From Limnanthes douglasii subsp. nivea (lineage: Eukaryota > Streptophyta > Magnoliopsida > Brassicales > Limnanthaceae), in contig JAUPFV010000002.1 in NCBI GenBank assembly GCA_036936605.1, positions 167,719,739 to 167,783,738 on the forward strand: a DNA stretch of 64,000 bases. The letters run 5' to 3'. Positions 31,660 to 43,390 of the stretch are shown here, one piece after another (within the stretch, counting starts at the first letter, position 1; every line of letters begins with the position of its first letter). The translations under genes and the position numbers were made by a program. Under the pieces are notes generated by a model that was given only the letters and a program-made list of their open reading frames with translations, was not told the DNA's origin and searched no databases.

Positions 31660-31751
31660 TATTTATTAACTGACCTTCAATTTTTTTTGAATATTTATTC
31701 ATGCGAGTTTATTAACTAACTTTCAATTTTTTTAATATTTATTCATGCGAG
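31660..31751. repeat. Tandem direct repeat of about 46 bp
   Basis: Two adjacent copies of TTTATTAACTGACCTTCAA followed by T-rich sequence and AATATTTATTCATGCGAG, with small differences. No function seen. Confidence 0.75.
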
Positions 31752-32558
31752 AAACAAATAAAGTAAAGTTTAAATAAAATCGAATAGGCAAGACAAATTT
31801 AACGTGGTTTGAGGCGGAGAAATGATTTTATATTCGTGAATAAAATACACTTTTTTATTAATAAGTAGGTTAAAAAATATTCTCGAACATAAAAAGACCT
31901 AATCACTTTTTGTAATAAAAGTTTATGTTGTTCACGAAACTCTTTTTTACGTGTTTGTCTCATATCTCTTTTGTCTCACAAAACTTATAGTTATTTCTAT
32001 CTCTATAAAAATATTCTCCTCAAGAATTTCCTTACACGTCATAAATTCGAGTCTCTCTACATACGCTTTCTCGGCTGAGCATGTCACCTTGTGTGATTTA
32101 CCTTATGCGCACTCATTGCACTTTGAATAGCGGCTGCAGGTTCCCTCTGAAAAATAAAATAACACCTAATCATTTAATTAAAAAAATTAATTTTTTTAAT
32201 TAATATAGAAGATCTAATTAATAAGAAATCTAATTAATATATAAAACTAAAAAATAATAAAATCGATTAATATAGAAGATCCAAATAATATGAAATCTAA
32301 TTAATTTAGAAAATCCAACTAATATAAATTGATATAGAAGACCAAATTAATGAGATCTAATTATTATAGAAGAATAACAAAGAGTAGTCCCAATTAGGAT
32401 AGGAAATATAATTAATATTGAATACCAAATTAATAGGAAACCTAATTAATATAGGAACAAAAAAATAGTATACCTAATTAATATAGAATACCCAATAAAT
32501 AGGAGACCGGTTTAAATAGAAGATTCAACTTTGAGTTACTTTCATCCCACATTAAACA
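31752..32558 (-). repeat. Copia-like LTR (solo or truncated), minus
   Basis: On the minus strand it starts TGTTTAATGTGGGATGAAAG at 32558, preceded by a GGGAGAAT purine tract, and continues with many short AATTAATATAG words. The LTRs at 56865, 58681 and 59950 start the same way. The far end is estimated from CCACGTTAAAT and TTATTTGTTTCT, comparable to the ends at 58080. A SINE fragment lies inside. No internal coding region remains next to it. Confidence 0.6.
32038..32150 (+). mobile_element. SINE fragment, copy 3 (plus)
   Basis: Shares AATTCGAGTCTCTCTACATACGC, GCTTTCTCGGCTGAGC and GCGGCTGCAGGTTCCCTC with the SINE at 31284-31490. The tRNA-like head is missing and the middle is deleted, leaving about 113 bp inside the copia-like LTR. 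Confidence 0.75.
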
Positions 32559-32584
32559 ATTCTCCCAGATGTTGATAGCCATCC

Positions 32585-32695
32585 TCTATAACTGAGGCCA
32601 TACCATTTGATAGATGGGGGATTGATCTGGTGGGGCCTTTGCTGATGGCATCTGGGGGACGTCAATTGATAATTGTAATAGTGGATTACTTCTCA
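32585..32695 (+). pseudogene. Integrase core fragment of element G
   Basis: Plus-strand translation gives IPFDRWGIDLVGPLLMASGG then RQLIIVIVDYFS, the start of a Tat integrase core. It breaks off at about 32695 and is joined to antisense-gene copy 3. It is the only pol sequence left of element G. Confidence 0.7.
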
Positions 32696-35292
32696 TAGCA
32701 AGAAAATTTTGGAGATCTTCGAATTTAAGCTTTTCAGTAGCCAAGTCTTCAACATGTTTAACTTTGAGCTTGTTCATCTCCTCTTGATGTGCGGCAGTCA
32801 GTTTTTTCTTTATCAGCATGATGTTGCGTTCGCAAATGGATTTTGATGAAGAATGCTCCTCGAATAAGCTCAGATCTTTCCGCCTCGAACATATAGAATT
32901 GCTCGATTACTTTATTCTAAAAAATTTCCCTTAGTTGTTTTTCAGCATCGGAAATTCCGTTTATAGCGGACCATATCTTTGGTCAATCATTTCAAATGAC
33001 TATGGGAAGCTTCGACTTGTAAAGAAAGCGCATTTGCTGCAGCATCGAGATCAGTAAATGGTTGGAGTCCAACAAGGACATCAGGATTGGGTAGAGGAGG
33101 AAAAATTGTTGGGCTCGGACGAGGAATCATTTCCAGATATGTGGAACAGAAAGCCAAATGATTCCTGGAGACGCTTTGACGTTCGAATTTCTCCTAAAAT
33201 GGTGCATACGATTCTGAATATCTTGGAAGACAAGATCGTCGTCTCCAACACGTTCTTGTGACTCTTTGAAATTAATTAAGATGTCAGGATCGAAGTGATC
33301 GACGTTTTGATAACCATCGTTTGTATTATCCTCTATGATGATTGGAGAATCATTATTGGTCGTCTTCTTTTCAAGAGGAGGATTTTGATGACTCCCAACA
33401 GTGTGTATTCGTCCTTATCAACCAGTGTGTATTCAATGCGTTTTGATTTCGTGTTTTCTTCCCATGAGGACTGATGGAACTTTTCTTTTTCTTCGAAGAA
33501 GGTTCTTTCTCTTCCTCTTCTTTTAGGTTGAAAGAGTTTGTTCTCCTGCTTTTCTTTTGTGGTGATTAGGCTTTAACTGTGTTGAAGGGCTAGCATCTGA
33601 TGTCCTAACTTCCCTTTTCTTTCTCTTTTCCTTTTTATTTTGAGGCAGGTGACTCTCTGATCTATTGCGAATGGGGAGGAATACCTTACAGTCATGTTGA
33701 ACTAGTCTTTTGCAAGCGTGATGAGGGTTGAGCTCATCCATTATATTTGGAGGAGGCAAGGCTCCAGCTGTGATAGGAAAAAGATGATTGTTGAGGAAGT
33801 TGATCGGTTGGAATGCGGTGTGGAAAGCATTTTTCCACTCTGTTTCGACCCAAGCGGTAATATTTTTCAAAATATCCTTGGTCGTTAACGGAAGAATAAC
33901 GTATCGCCTCGTAATTTCTGATATAATCACACAAATAAATAATAAATAAGAAGGACAATAAATGAGATTTTAATTTATCTTAAAGTTTTTAATATTCGAA
34001 GTATTTATGGTTGCTTCTCTATATGAGATTTAGTTTCGATGGGTTGGCATCATATATTTCTTTGTCGTTCTCCCATGCTCCCAAGATAAAGATAAACTAT
34101 TGTTTCCAAAGTTCGTCCGCTTCCAGTAGATCATCGATGATTTTTAAATCATCATCTAAAGTGAGGTAATAGAATGGGAGCTTCAGACCTTTTAATAATT
34201 TTGTCAAGGATATAAAATCCTTGATGTTGATCGGAATCTTGGACAACCGAGATGTCATAACCAGAAATATGAGAGTGAATCACTTATTAGGTGTAACTTG
34301 AGTTGGGCATAAGTTGAGAAGTTCAAAGTACTCCACGATCATAGGATCTAGTGGGAACCGAAGACCCCGGTTGTTGATTTCGGGGTAGACCACCAGTTTT
34401 TCATCTTTGCAGTCTAAGGGAGTTTCCCCTTTCTTAGGTAGTCGAACGGTGATGTTGTCTCCCATCCCCCATTGTTTTTTCAAGTCCGATGCTTGACTCT
34501 CTTGATAGTATATATATGGAACTTTCTTCATTTTGATAATATAGTCAGCATCAAGATCTCTCAAGTTTCTGCCAATGGCTGTTCTTTCCTCATTAGAAAC
34601 AATACCCAATGCCTTCTTCTTTCGAGGCTTGCAAACTTTCTATTATGTGGCAGTTTTTTAGTCTCCTTCATCGGACTCAGCTTTATTATTTGACATGGTA
34701 TCCTCAGAATCAGCTTCATCGGCTTTTGATGTTTCATCCCTTGTTTGGGGACGGTCTTTGGAGAGATTTGGTTGAGGTAATGTAGCTTCTTCGACTGTCT
34801 CTCTCCGAGGAGGGGACTAAGTAGATGGATTCGATGAGGGGGAAGCTGGAGTAACATCATAATCATCTCCTATGGCTATGGAGGTTTTTCTGCTACGAGT
34901 TGGTGGAGGACAAGTTGGAGAAGGAGTAATTGAAATTCGTTTTGAAGAGGATTCGCTTGATTCTTCACTGATCAGATGCGATGTTATGACTTGAGAAGAA
35001 GAGGTTTGAGGCGTTCTGGGTGTTTGAACTCTAGAAGAACGAGGCACTTCGGTAGCAGGAGAAGGCGAAAAATAGGAACATTAGATGGATCAAAATTATT
35101 GTAGTAAGTGGTCTTAGTGGTTGTTCCAACGGGAGCGGTGTTGGTTAATCTGGCAGCCTTGTACTCCTTTTCTCGTTCAGTAATGCAAAAATAATCGTAT
35201 GGTCCGAAGACTAAATTATCGTCAGGCTTCAGAGATTTAGTTTTTCTGGGTATATTAGCCTTAGATCTTCTAGATTTTGGATTTTTTCTCAT
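32696..35292 (-). pseudogene. Tat-element antisense gene, copy 3 (exons 1 and 2, broken)
   Basis: Starts at 35292 (MRKNPKSRRSK..., GPYDYFCITE, YYNNFDPS). After frame changes at about 35040 and 34830, the frame 34609-34280 gives the conserved core: GDNITVRLPKKGETPLDCK, FPLDPMIVEYFELLNLCPTQ. Exon 1 ends at 34009 and exon 2 begins at 33917 (EITRRYVILPLTTKDILKN, TAWVETEWKNAFHTAF). The last frame 32819-32586 is a coiled-coil segment (AAHQEEMNKLKVKHVEDLAT). The core resembles the plant PF04195-type 'putative gypsy type transposon' proteins, from memory. Function unknown. Confidence 0.75.
33918..34008 (-). other. Intron in antisense gene copy 3 (donor mutated)
   Basis: Aligned with copies 2 and 4, the acceptor TGATTATATCAG ends at 33918 on the minus strand. 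The donor GTAAGT of the relatives is ATAAAT here (34008-34003), so the first intron base G is A. The codon split C|AA is kept. This copy could not be spliced normally. Confidence 0.55.
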
Positions 35293-35908
35293 AGACTAGA
35301 TGAAGATTGACTGGAAAATATGGGTTTTGATAAGAAAGTATGGGTTTTCTGATGAAGATACTGAGAAAGTGGAAGAACACGTTGAAGGTACCCAAGAGTG
35401 TGTTGTTTCTCTCTCAAGAATCTTGGATTGTGAGTATGAAGTTACTAAAGTTACTAACGAATTGTAGAAGGATGAGAAGATGTTTAGAAGTGGAAAAGAC
35501 TTTGTGATGATTGGGCCGAATACGAAATGGTGATAGGGTTATGAGTTCGATATCTATCAGACTAGCTAGCTAGCTATACGTCTAGTAGCTAGATATTCAT
35601 GATGAATCTGAACGGTTAGATTTTATAGAGATTTACCTCGAAGCGATTTCGAAGTAAAGTTATTTCCTTGAGAGTTTTGATTTATGGGTACGTTTGGCAA
35701 AATCCAATGATTACATTTTTTAATTGAGTTCTTATGTGTGGGCACATTTGGCAAACTCCGATGATTATCTTTTAAATTCGCGTCTGAAAAGATTGGAGGA
35801 CAAAGAAAAGATATTATTAAATTTTTGACTTCGAATTTCTGATATGGCTTATGACAGGATTTGAATACATTTAGTTCTCATTCATTTACTGACATGAGCA
35901 CTAGGTCC
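35293..35908. other. Antisense-gene leader and 3' untranslated end of element G
   Basis: No coding region. The leader upstream of 35292 aligns with 1256-1510 and 43391-43649, but the TATA box is lost (about 35462, CTACAATT on the minus strand). The part up to 35900 aligns with 1520-1797 (GTTCTCATTC-TTTACT), ending in a decayed polypurine tract (GAGCACTAGGTCC). No LTR follows; a tandem repeat begins instead. A (CTAG)n-like stretch lies at 35562-35590. Confidence 0.5.
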
Positions 35909-36112
35909 AAATAATAAAATAATGTATATCAACCGATGTGGAAAAACCTTTAAGGTTTGACTAATAAAAATAATATAGATCAACCGATGTTGAAAACCTT
36001 TAAGGTTTGACTAATAAAAATAATGTAGGTCAACTAATGTTGAAAAATCCTTAAAGTTCGACTAATAAAAATAATGCAGATCAACAGATATTGATAAACC
36101 CTTAAGGTTCGA
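35909..36112. repeat. Tandem repeat, 50-51 bp, four copies
   Basis: The word CAACCGATGT and variants start at 35930, 35981, 36031 and 36082, giving a period of 50-51 bp. Each unit contains a near-palindrome AAACCTTTAAGGTTT and ends GACTAATAAAAATAAT. It lies just beyond the pol end of element F, the position where Tat elements are known to carry variable tandem repeats. Confidence 0.85.
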
Positions 36113-36279
36113 ATTATCCTACAAGAATTGATAAAGACATCATTTTATATTAACAGATCGTTTTCCGTGGACACCTCGTTAAAACCTTCTTGTACCACCA
36201 GGTTAGGAAAGAGTGTATCCCAATCAATATTGTTTACAAGATATGAATATTCAAAATTATTGTAAGTACAACTTGAGGT

Positions 36280-37500
36280 GTTTGATATTCCAAAGAAGCC
36301 GCAATGGTCGATTATTCTTATCCTTTAGCCGATAGATTTCCACCTTTATCTTCTCTACCACATGATAAAGGCCTTCCGAGTTGTGAGCCAATTTTCTGAG
36401 GCTCTTTTCCTTGGTATGTAGAAAAAAACTTCCTTAGGACCCTTGTCGCCGACCTTAAATTCCCTTCTTCGAACTTTTGACGCGTACCTGTTTTGCATTA
36501 GGGTCTACTAATATAATGAATTCAAATAGGTACAATTGCGCTTTTCCTTAATCAAATGAAAATGAATGGCAAGACATCGATCCTCATCGTTACCGTATTC
36601 TGAATAGTGCTCAACCCTATATGATGGAAACATAGTTTCTGAGGCGATCACCGCATCCATACGATATACCAAAACGTATGGTGATTTTTGTGTAGTAGTT
36701 TGGGGGGGGGGGGGTAGTTCATTAGGCCCACAACACCTCCGGTAAGTAATATAGCCATTTTCATGCTTTTTCTTTGAAATGTTTCTTGAGACTATTGATA
36801 ATTGTTATGTTTGTTACTTTAACCTGATCGTTGGCTTGCGGTTAAAACAATGCTGAAAACCATAGCAGAATTCCTTGAGAAAAACATAAATTTCACATTT
36901 TCTTCCTATAGAACTACGGGGAATTATCCATAGTTAATCTTCTCAGAACACCAAAATGACAATAAATGTTTGTCCACATGAACTTTATTACATATTTTCC
37001 CATCGTCCTGGATAAAGTTTCAACCTTGACCCATTTGGAGAAATAGTTAACGACGATCGTTATCGTCTGCCTTCCCCATGTTACCATCAGAAGTGGCCGT
37101 ACCAACTCGATCCCCCACCGATTGAACGATAATCCATCGGAAATAGACTCAAGTGGTATGGTGAGGCCGTGCATTGAGTTCTAAAATATCGGACAAGTAT
37201 CACACCTCTTACCCAAATCTTTAGCGTCGATCTTTATTGTAGGCCAACAAAAACCTAAAAACAAAACTCTTCTAATCAAGGCTTTGAAACCACAATGACC
37301 TAATCCTTCTCCATCACGAAGGTCAGATGTCACCACTTGCGACTAGTTACACCCAAGATATCTTAGCAAGGGTCTAGTTAAAGAATTTTTATTAAGTATG
37401 CCCCAGAGAAATGCAAAGTTGCAGACCTTAAACCGTACCTTTGTTGCAAATGTTTTATCTATGGGTAAAACGTTATTCATCAAAAAATTTCAAAAATCAT
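36280..37500 (-). pseudogene. Integrase of element F (broken)
   Basis: The zinc-binding part (CGFKALIRRVLFLGF, CDTCPIF) precedes the core frame 37174-36914: FNRWGIELVRPLLMVTWG (first Asp is Glu), VVNYFSKWVKVETLSRT, and LTMDNSP with the second Asp kept. Downstream pieces match the C-terminal blocks (EKSLRKLAHNSEGLYHVVEK-like, about 36420-36340). A run of 13 G at 36702-36714 interrupts it. Confidence 0.75.
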
Positions 37501-38035
37501 ATCTCCAGTCTGTGCTAATAGTCCTTGAAATTTGGTAGGCTATCTCTGTTTGATTGTTTAGATCGCTTCTACCATGGGTAATCGTCGACGTAGGCCATTG
37601 TTGCTGGCAAATCTGCGATTATATTTTCCTGTCCATGGACATTTTCATACGTAATTTTTTACAAAGTTGTAGCCAAAACCCTCACTGCTACCAAGTGTTG
37701 GACCAAATGCTCATTTCTTACCTCGGAGTATCCACTAGCATATTTAACCAGTAGTTGAGAATCTCTTATTAACCGAACGTGTTTGGCCACGCAAATCTGC
37801 ATGAGCCTCAATCTTGCTAACGCTGCCTCATACTCAGCATCATTATTCGAAGCTTCAAAACCGAATTATATGTCTTGATGCACAACTATCCCCAGAGGCC
37901 TAGTTACTTGGACTCCCGCTCCACATCCAATAATGCTCGGCCCTCTATCTATTTGGACACCACTAGGTGGGTTCTTTTTCTTTATCCGTCTCCTTCTCCT
38001 TTGGTCGGTCAGATTGAAATTCATCTAAACAATTT
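37501..38035 (-). pseudogene. Second RNase H of element F (broken)
   Basis: In alternating frames it shows NNDAEYEAALARLRL (Glu, about 37850-37800), RDSQLLVKYASGYSEV (Asp, about 37750-37710) and HGQENIIADLP (last Asp). The first block near 37960 is broken by stops. The order matches element E. Confidence 0.7.
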
Positions 38036-38089
38036 GCCAGAGTCTTACACTTAATGGTCGTTCTTGGTTCGAACTCGATGTTAAAATCT

Positions 38090-39240
38090 CCAAGTTCAAC
38101 AGACCACTTGTTCATTCGACCAAAACATCAAGACACTGCATTATATTTTTCAAAAAGAATGACGTTCAGACTATGATGGAGTGAGCTTGGAAATAAGGTT
38201 TAATTGTTCTTGTTGTTTTTACCAATGCTAGGGATAACTTCTCAAGCTTTAAGTACCTTTTTTGGTATACAATAAACTCTTTCTCACATAATTAACAAAC
38301 CTAGGAGTCCGATCTGCCTCACGAACAAGTGTCCTGCTAACTGCATAATCAGACACCGCAATATACAAAAACAGACTTTCTCTTAATAAAGGCTTGGTTA
38401 ATAAAGCGGGGGAAGATAAATATTCTTTTAATTGAGGAAAGCGTTAGTATATGCGGGGTTCCAATTGAACTCGTTGACTTGTCTTAAAACATTAAAAAAT
38501 CATGCACATTTATCAAAAGATCGAGGTATAAACCTGTTCAAACTTGCCAAACGTGCCATCAAAATCTGGATTTTTTATATTTTTTGGCGGGCCAATGGTA
38601 CTCAGAGCATATTTATATTGGATCTGCATATATCCCTCTTTCACTAATCATATATCCCAAAAATTTCCCGGACCGAACCTCAAACAAACATTTTTCTAGG
38701 TTTAGCTTAGATTTATTGTTTGCAGGTTGTCAAATATTTCCTTAATATTGGAAAAATGGTTTTGCATCTCCCTCACTCTTGACCAGCATATCTTCTATTA
38801 TACTTTGATTTGTTGCTCGATCTGACCTTCAAATGTCTTTTTCACTAAACTCTAATAAGTAGCACCTACATTCTTTAGACCGAACGACATGACTTTGTAG
38901 CAATGAAGACGTCTCCCACTTATAAACAACGTGTTTGCATGATTCTTCGAGTCTAATCTAATTTTGCTGTATCCCGCATAAGAAATTCTTGGTATTGCGA
39001 AACGGTCTTTAGGGAATTTATTGTTGCGGTCTATGAAGTCCACACACATTCTTCACTTCCCGTTCTTCTTGTTGAAAATGATAGGATTGGCCATCCACAG
39101 CGGGTACTGGGACTCACTGATATGCCATGCTTTTTCCACTTTATTCACCTCTACTTTCTCTTGAGAAGAAAATATTCGTTTTTAAATGACTGGTATGATA
39201 TTTTGGATGGCCAGACTATGACGAATTGCGCTATCGGGGA
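38090..39240 (-). pseudogene. Reverse transcriptase and first RNase H of element F (broken)
   Basis: The frame 39049-38852 holds MCVDFIDRNNKFPKDRFAIP and VMSFGLKNVGATY, with the middle catalytic block deleted to YAGYSKIRLDSKNHANTLF. The YxDD motif reads IIEDMLVKS at about 38800. RNase H blocks ESLFLYIAVSDYAVSRTLV and PRFVNYVRKSLLYTKKGT follow at about 38370-38250. At least ten stops are present. Confidence 0.75.
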
Positions 39241-39479
39241 CCCATGAAACATGTTTCTAACACCAGGCGAATAAATGCAATATTTTGCTAAGGAAATAAA
39301 TCTTCTTTTCCCGAATCACAAATGACAAGTTCGTTCCAATCTTCAAAACTTTTCACCCGGGAAACTCATAGTTCTCACAGTTCTCGTTCGTAAGCGAAAA
39401 TCTGAGGGTCTCCTTGGGATTGGCTACGAGATTCGACCCTGAAGTTGACCATGCTAACTGCTAATCTTTTACTTGTTCC

Positions 39480-40080
39480 ATTACTATGTCGGTTTTTTAC
39501 TCTAGAGCTGCTCTGTAGTATTCCTTAGCCGTTTTCTAGCTCTTTTGCACGGTTTTCATGTTATTACCCATCATATAATTTAGACATTGGTAGACCATCG
39601 ACGCAAGCACTTGCATTCTTGACGGCTATTATCTTCCGAAGATGCAATTATACGAGGTCGGCGCATCCAAAACAATAAAACGTATTGTTACATCTTTGTT
39701 GAAGGGTCCCCAACCCAACTTTACTACTCCTTCAAATTCTCCAACCACTTCTATCGTAGCCCCTGTAAAACCCACTATGGTCCATTATGAACAAAGAATG
39801 ACCGGAAGTTTTTTTGAAATTTCGCATATGTTGTCACAAAAAATGTTTGTTGAGTTCCTTATCAATCAGCACTCTCTATACCTTATCACTAGCGATTGCG
39901 GCCACAATTCCCACTGCTTCTTCATGTGGTCCGACGATGTCTCTCATATCATCGTCATCAAAACAGAGTATATGGACAGATTCCTGTACAGTTAGGGCGT
40001 CGCTCCCGCTTCTAATTGTGTAGCTAAGCTCACAGAGTATCTCTATCGTGAAAAATTTGTGATATCTACCATAGAATCAC
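39480..40080 (-). pseudogene. Protease region of element F (broken)
   Basis: Shows DIVGPHEEAVGIVAAIA then RVLIDKELN, where the active-site DTG motif is replaced by DKE. Further down, VVGEFEGVVKLGWGP and TAKEYYRAALE match the protease-RT spacer of elements A and D. 39241-39479 is degraded linker with RT-upstream blocks. Confidence 0.65.
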
Positions 40081-40089
40081 CTCCAAAGA

Positions 40090-40430
40090 TAGTTAGCGAT
40101 TCAAATTAGCGATTTAAATTATCTATGTCAACAATTGACGACCGTATATCGATTTGCTCGGAAATGTTTTCTCCCCACAAACTGTTGTCTAAAAATTACC
40201 TAAAACATTTCAAAAAATTTATGCAACCTTGTAGCAATCTATTATACCATTTTGAGGTGCGGTCTCTAAAAGTTTGCGAGAATGTATGGCAAAGTAGTTT
40301 ATCATTGTTAGAAAAGTTTAACGTGAAGTTCTTGAAAAACTCCAAATGGCTGTCGGGGTCCTTTCCCTTCGGAAAGTCGGGATGACCTCCAATTATACTC
40401 GACCCCGCCAGCTTTATTTCCAACACCTTC
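40090..40430 (-). pseudogene. gag fragment of element F
   Basis: A 76-residue frame 40426-40196: HPDFPKGKDPDSHLEFFKNF, LLCHTFSQTF and TSKWYNRLLQG match the capsid core of the other gag genes (DPDDHIEQFKNY, FSQTFKGT, KWYNQI). The rest of gag is largely deleted; the region 40430-40735 gives no clear match. Confidence 0.7.
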
Positions 40431-40734
40431 TACATGAGTCGTGTATAATCCTTCGTCATATGGGTTAGAATTTTTTTGGTGATCCTATACCCATGGGTCT
40501 GACTACTCGATGTGAACTAGACGTGGGGCGCGGTGGTTTGTTGTCTTCTGTTGGCCATGACCGCCCTGTCTTTATCCACAGAAGCAAGAGTTATTGTATA
40601 GATGTTTTTCCCATTTGGTTTCAATAACCTCGACTGATGAGACATGGGGGTCAAATATTTGTTTTCCTTAAAACTTTATTCTCTTTCTTATGGCGTTGAA
40701 ATTCTTCATCCATAAATATTATGAACCTGATCCT

Positions 40735-41065
40735 ACTACTGGACAAAGTTATAACAAGATATAGGAAGAGAAACATGAGATTCTAGAGAGAAAAAGTAGT
40801 AAAAAGTAGGTATTAACAATAACCTACCCATAAAGGGAATCTTCCTTTATACAGTAGTAGAAGTGGGCCCTAACCCACATGGGTGACCCATTTTATCCTA
40901 TTTTTACCCTTCTTTACTCTAATTTTACTCATAAAATTATTATTTACAAGATAAGTCCTTTTTATTTCTTAATATATTATTCTTATTACAAGCTATTATT
41001 ACAACATCAAAACACTTTTGTGCTCTGCCGACCCGATTTGGTCCGAACGATTTATGCCCTTATCA
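40735..41065 (-). repeat. LTR of element F
   Basis: On the minus strand it starts about TGATAAGGGCATAAATCG (41065) and matches the separate copy at 59835-59480 along its length: ATCGGGTC, GGGTCACCCATGTGGG, a TATA box (GTATAAAG, 40852-40845), TACTTTTTACTACTTTTTC and TCTAGAATCTCA. The boundaries are estimated from where the two copies stop matching. Confidence 0.65.
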
Positions 41066-41574
41066 GCTTAGTATCCACATAACATGCAAATAACATTAAC
41101 TATACCATTAAAAACTGGAAACTTACTTTCAATCAATCAAAGAACCGATATATTTGTTTTGTTATGATTAATTCATTATTTATTTTGTTATGATTAAAAA
41201 CTGGAAGATTTATATGAAATATTAACTTTAGATGCTTATTCTTATCGTTTTTTCGACATACACCATGAATACTAAATTCTATGTAACACATGAAACTTGT
41301 TAACATTTATTGGCAAAAAAATGTAGTATGTATAATATGAAACGTTAAAATAAAATATTTGTGTAATATACCTTACTTATTCTCCATATGTATGATGAAT
41401 AGTATAAACTAGGTTGTCAAATCATCGGCGAATTATGTTTTTCCGTTACTGATCTATTGGTTTTGTTTATGATCCATTTGTTTTTTCCTGTCATTGTATG
41501 AAGATTTTAGTAAAATATTAACTTTATATATTTGTTATTACCATTATTCAGTATTGATATGGAATTAGAAATTT
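41066..41574. other. Unassigned AT-rich stretch
   Basis: No gene or recognised repeat seen between element F and element I. A short internal repeat ATTCATTATTTATTTTGTTATGATT-like occurs near 41160-41200. Confidence 0.4.
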
Positions 41575-41854
41575 AGGGACTAATAGTGTAAGTAATGTAA
41601 GTTTAATGGAACAATTATGATTTTTTTTTTTATTGAAGACTAAGGGTAATTTATCATTTTATGTAACCGTTTTGCAGTTTAGCGCTAAGTCATAATGTCT
41701 CTATATAAAGGGCAGGGCTGGACTAATAAAGGGGTTGAACACTGTTTTATCTAACTCAATTGTGCTATGACTTTCTCACTCTAAAACTCTCTCTCTCTCA
41801 CACTAAAACTCGCGTAGTACTTCTTCCTAAGACAACTTTCAATAATTGAATTCA
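41575..41854 (+). repeat. 5' LTR of element I
   Basis: Contains a TATA box (41702-41710, TATATAAAG), CTAATAAAGGGGTTGAACA and a CT-rich leader, all shared with 2160-2331, and ends in CA at 41853-41854. The left limit is uncertain; the region matching other LTRs begins at about 41620 (GAAGACTAAGGGTAATTTATC). Confidence 0.6.
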
Positions 41855-41860
41855 CCAAAT

Positions 41861-41879
41861 TGGCGACTCCACTAGGGAT
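41861..41879 (+). other. Primer binding site of element I
   Basis: TGGCGACTCCACTAGGGAT is the least changed of the four sites in the window and the best match to a tRNA-Arg 3' complement. Confidence 0.6.
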
Positions 41880-41951
41880 AGATTAAGAATCAGTGTCTTA
41901 CATGTTTGAATTTCAATGCAATCTTCCTATTTTATCGTTTGAATTCTTATA

Positions 41952-43390
41952 ATGAATCCCGAAAACAATCCGTCACTTCGATCAGTGATGGAAACGTTAA
42001 AATATTATTTGCAAAGAAATGAAAATAGGTCGGATGGATTAGCTCCGATCCAAACACAATCGGATATTGAGATGCGCATGAATCAACTCTTGGATAAAAT
42101 AGATATGCATACCGAAAAGTATGACAAAATATAACAAGAAATTCACTCGACGAAGCTCAAATCCAAGGTGAGGCAAGAAAACGATAAAGCTGAGATGGGA
42201 GATCAATCCAATCGATATTGTGCTGATCAACACACTAGAAGTGAGCATAGGAAAGCACGCTTCGAAACTCCTAAAGAGCGTTATCCTTCTCACAAAAGGG
42301 AAAAAGACAAGCAAAAGTATGTAACCTCTAGTGATGAAGATGTTGAAAGCTCTGCTTCAAGCTTTAAGAGATATAAGAGTTCTTCAAAAGAGGAACCAGA
42401 AAGAGAACAACCGAGGAAGCATAAAAAGGGACAACGTTCCTCATTGGTTGAGGGAGTCTACGTGGTGTGAGGGGAACACCTTGAACTAATATGATGAGAC
42501 TGATCAAAAAATTTATGCAGTCATGGGGACTGATGATCAGTTTGTGCAAGGTGTCGATTGGAGGAACTCTTCGTTGATAAGTGATATTCGATCTATAACG
42601 CTTCCGAAGCGTTTTGATATTGCTAAGTTGGAGAAGTTGGATGGGATGCAAGATCCAGATGACCACATCAAACAATTCAAGAACTACATGATGATTTTTG
42701 AAGATGACGACCGGCTGGTGTGTCGTGCATTTTCGTAGACTTTCAAATGAACGACATCAAATTGTTATAACCAGATTCCGAGGGGATATAATCTAAAATT
42801 TCAGGGATTTTTACACTACTTTTCGAAGGTAGTTTGTTGGGAGTAAATTATTCAGTGTAAGCAGGCGGTTTGGGAGAAATTAAAGGATTACACGAAGAGG
42901 TTTGTTCTGACTAAAGCATGTTTGGACAATTGCGAAGAAAATGTGGCGATGGCAGCTTTTCGCCAGGGTCTATTGCCAGGGGATCTGGCTAATGAAACGA
43001 CGAAGAGGAGAGCTCTAACCTTTGGACTATTGATGGCTCAGGTAAAGGATCAGATCAAGGTTGAAGAGTCAACTAGGGTCCGAGGAGGACCAGTTAGTAC
43101 TCCAAAGAATTCGAGTCAAGTGGCCAATAAGCAAGGGCAGCTCTCGAACGGTAATCAACAATCATGTTCGAGGAATAAAAACTTGCCACCTCGAACTGGG
43201 GGATATTTAAATCATGCTCCATCCTATAACTATAATAGACCGAGGCCAAATTAATTGGTTATGCCATAATATTTTGCTGATTTGACAGAAAGTGTCGCTG
43301 CAACTTTGAAAAAAACAAAAGCTTCATAAATTTTCGGAAGCCATATCCAATAAATAGGACAAGAGAGGAGCTGAATAACAGATATTACAT
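41952..43390 (+). pseudogene. gag polyprotein of element I (truncated)
   Basis: The ATG at 41952 gives MNPENNPSLRSVMETL..., 60 codons to a TAA at 42132-42134. The frame 42168-42470 continues the charged part, 42523-42738 the capsid core (GVDWRNSSLISDIRSI, DGMQDPDDHIKQFKNYM), and 42922-43254 the C-terminal Gln/Asn-rich part (FRQGLLPGDLANETTKRRAL). The zinc-knuckle-like block at about 43375 is cut by the junction at 43390. Confidence 0.8.

Larger units (their letters stand above)
36113..41065 (-). mobile_element. Tat-lineage retrotransposon F (old, minus)
   Basis: On the minus strand: LTR (about 41065-40735), partial gag (40430-40090), protease, reverse transcriptase, RNase H, second RNase H and integrase. 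Every domain is present in order but broken by many stops, and the protein blocks are more diverged than those of A, C, D and E. It represents a separate and older Tat family. A solo LTR of the same family occurs at 59480-59835. Confidence 0.8.
41575..43390 (+). mobile_element. Tat-lineage retrotransposon I (5' end only)
   Basis: LTR, primer binding site and gag, then an abrupt end at about 43390, where the leader of antisense-gene copy 4 begins. No pol remains. Close to elements A, D and E in sequence. Confidence 0.8.

Noticed and set aside
35909..36112. CRISPR-like array
   Set aside because: Adjacent tandem units without unique spacers, in plant nuclear DNA.
36702..36714. Run of 13 G as a G-quadruplex or regulatory signal
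   Set aside because: A single homopolymer in a decayed integrase; could also be an assembly length error.
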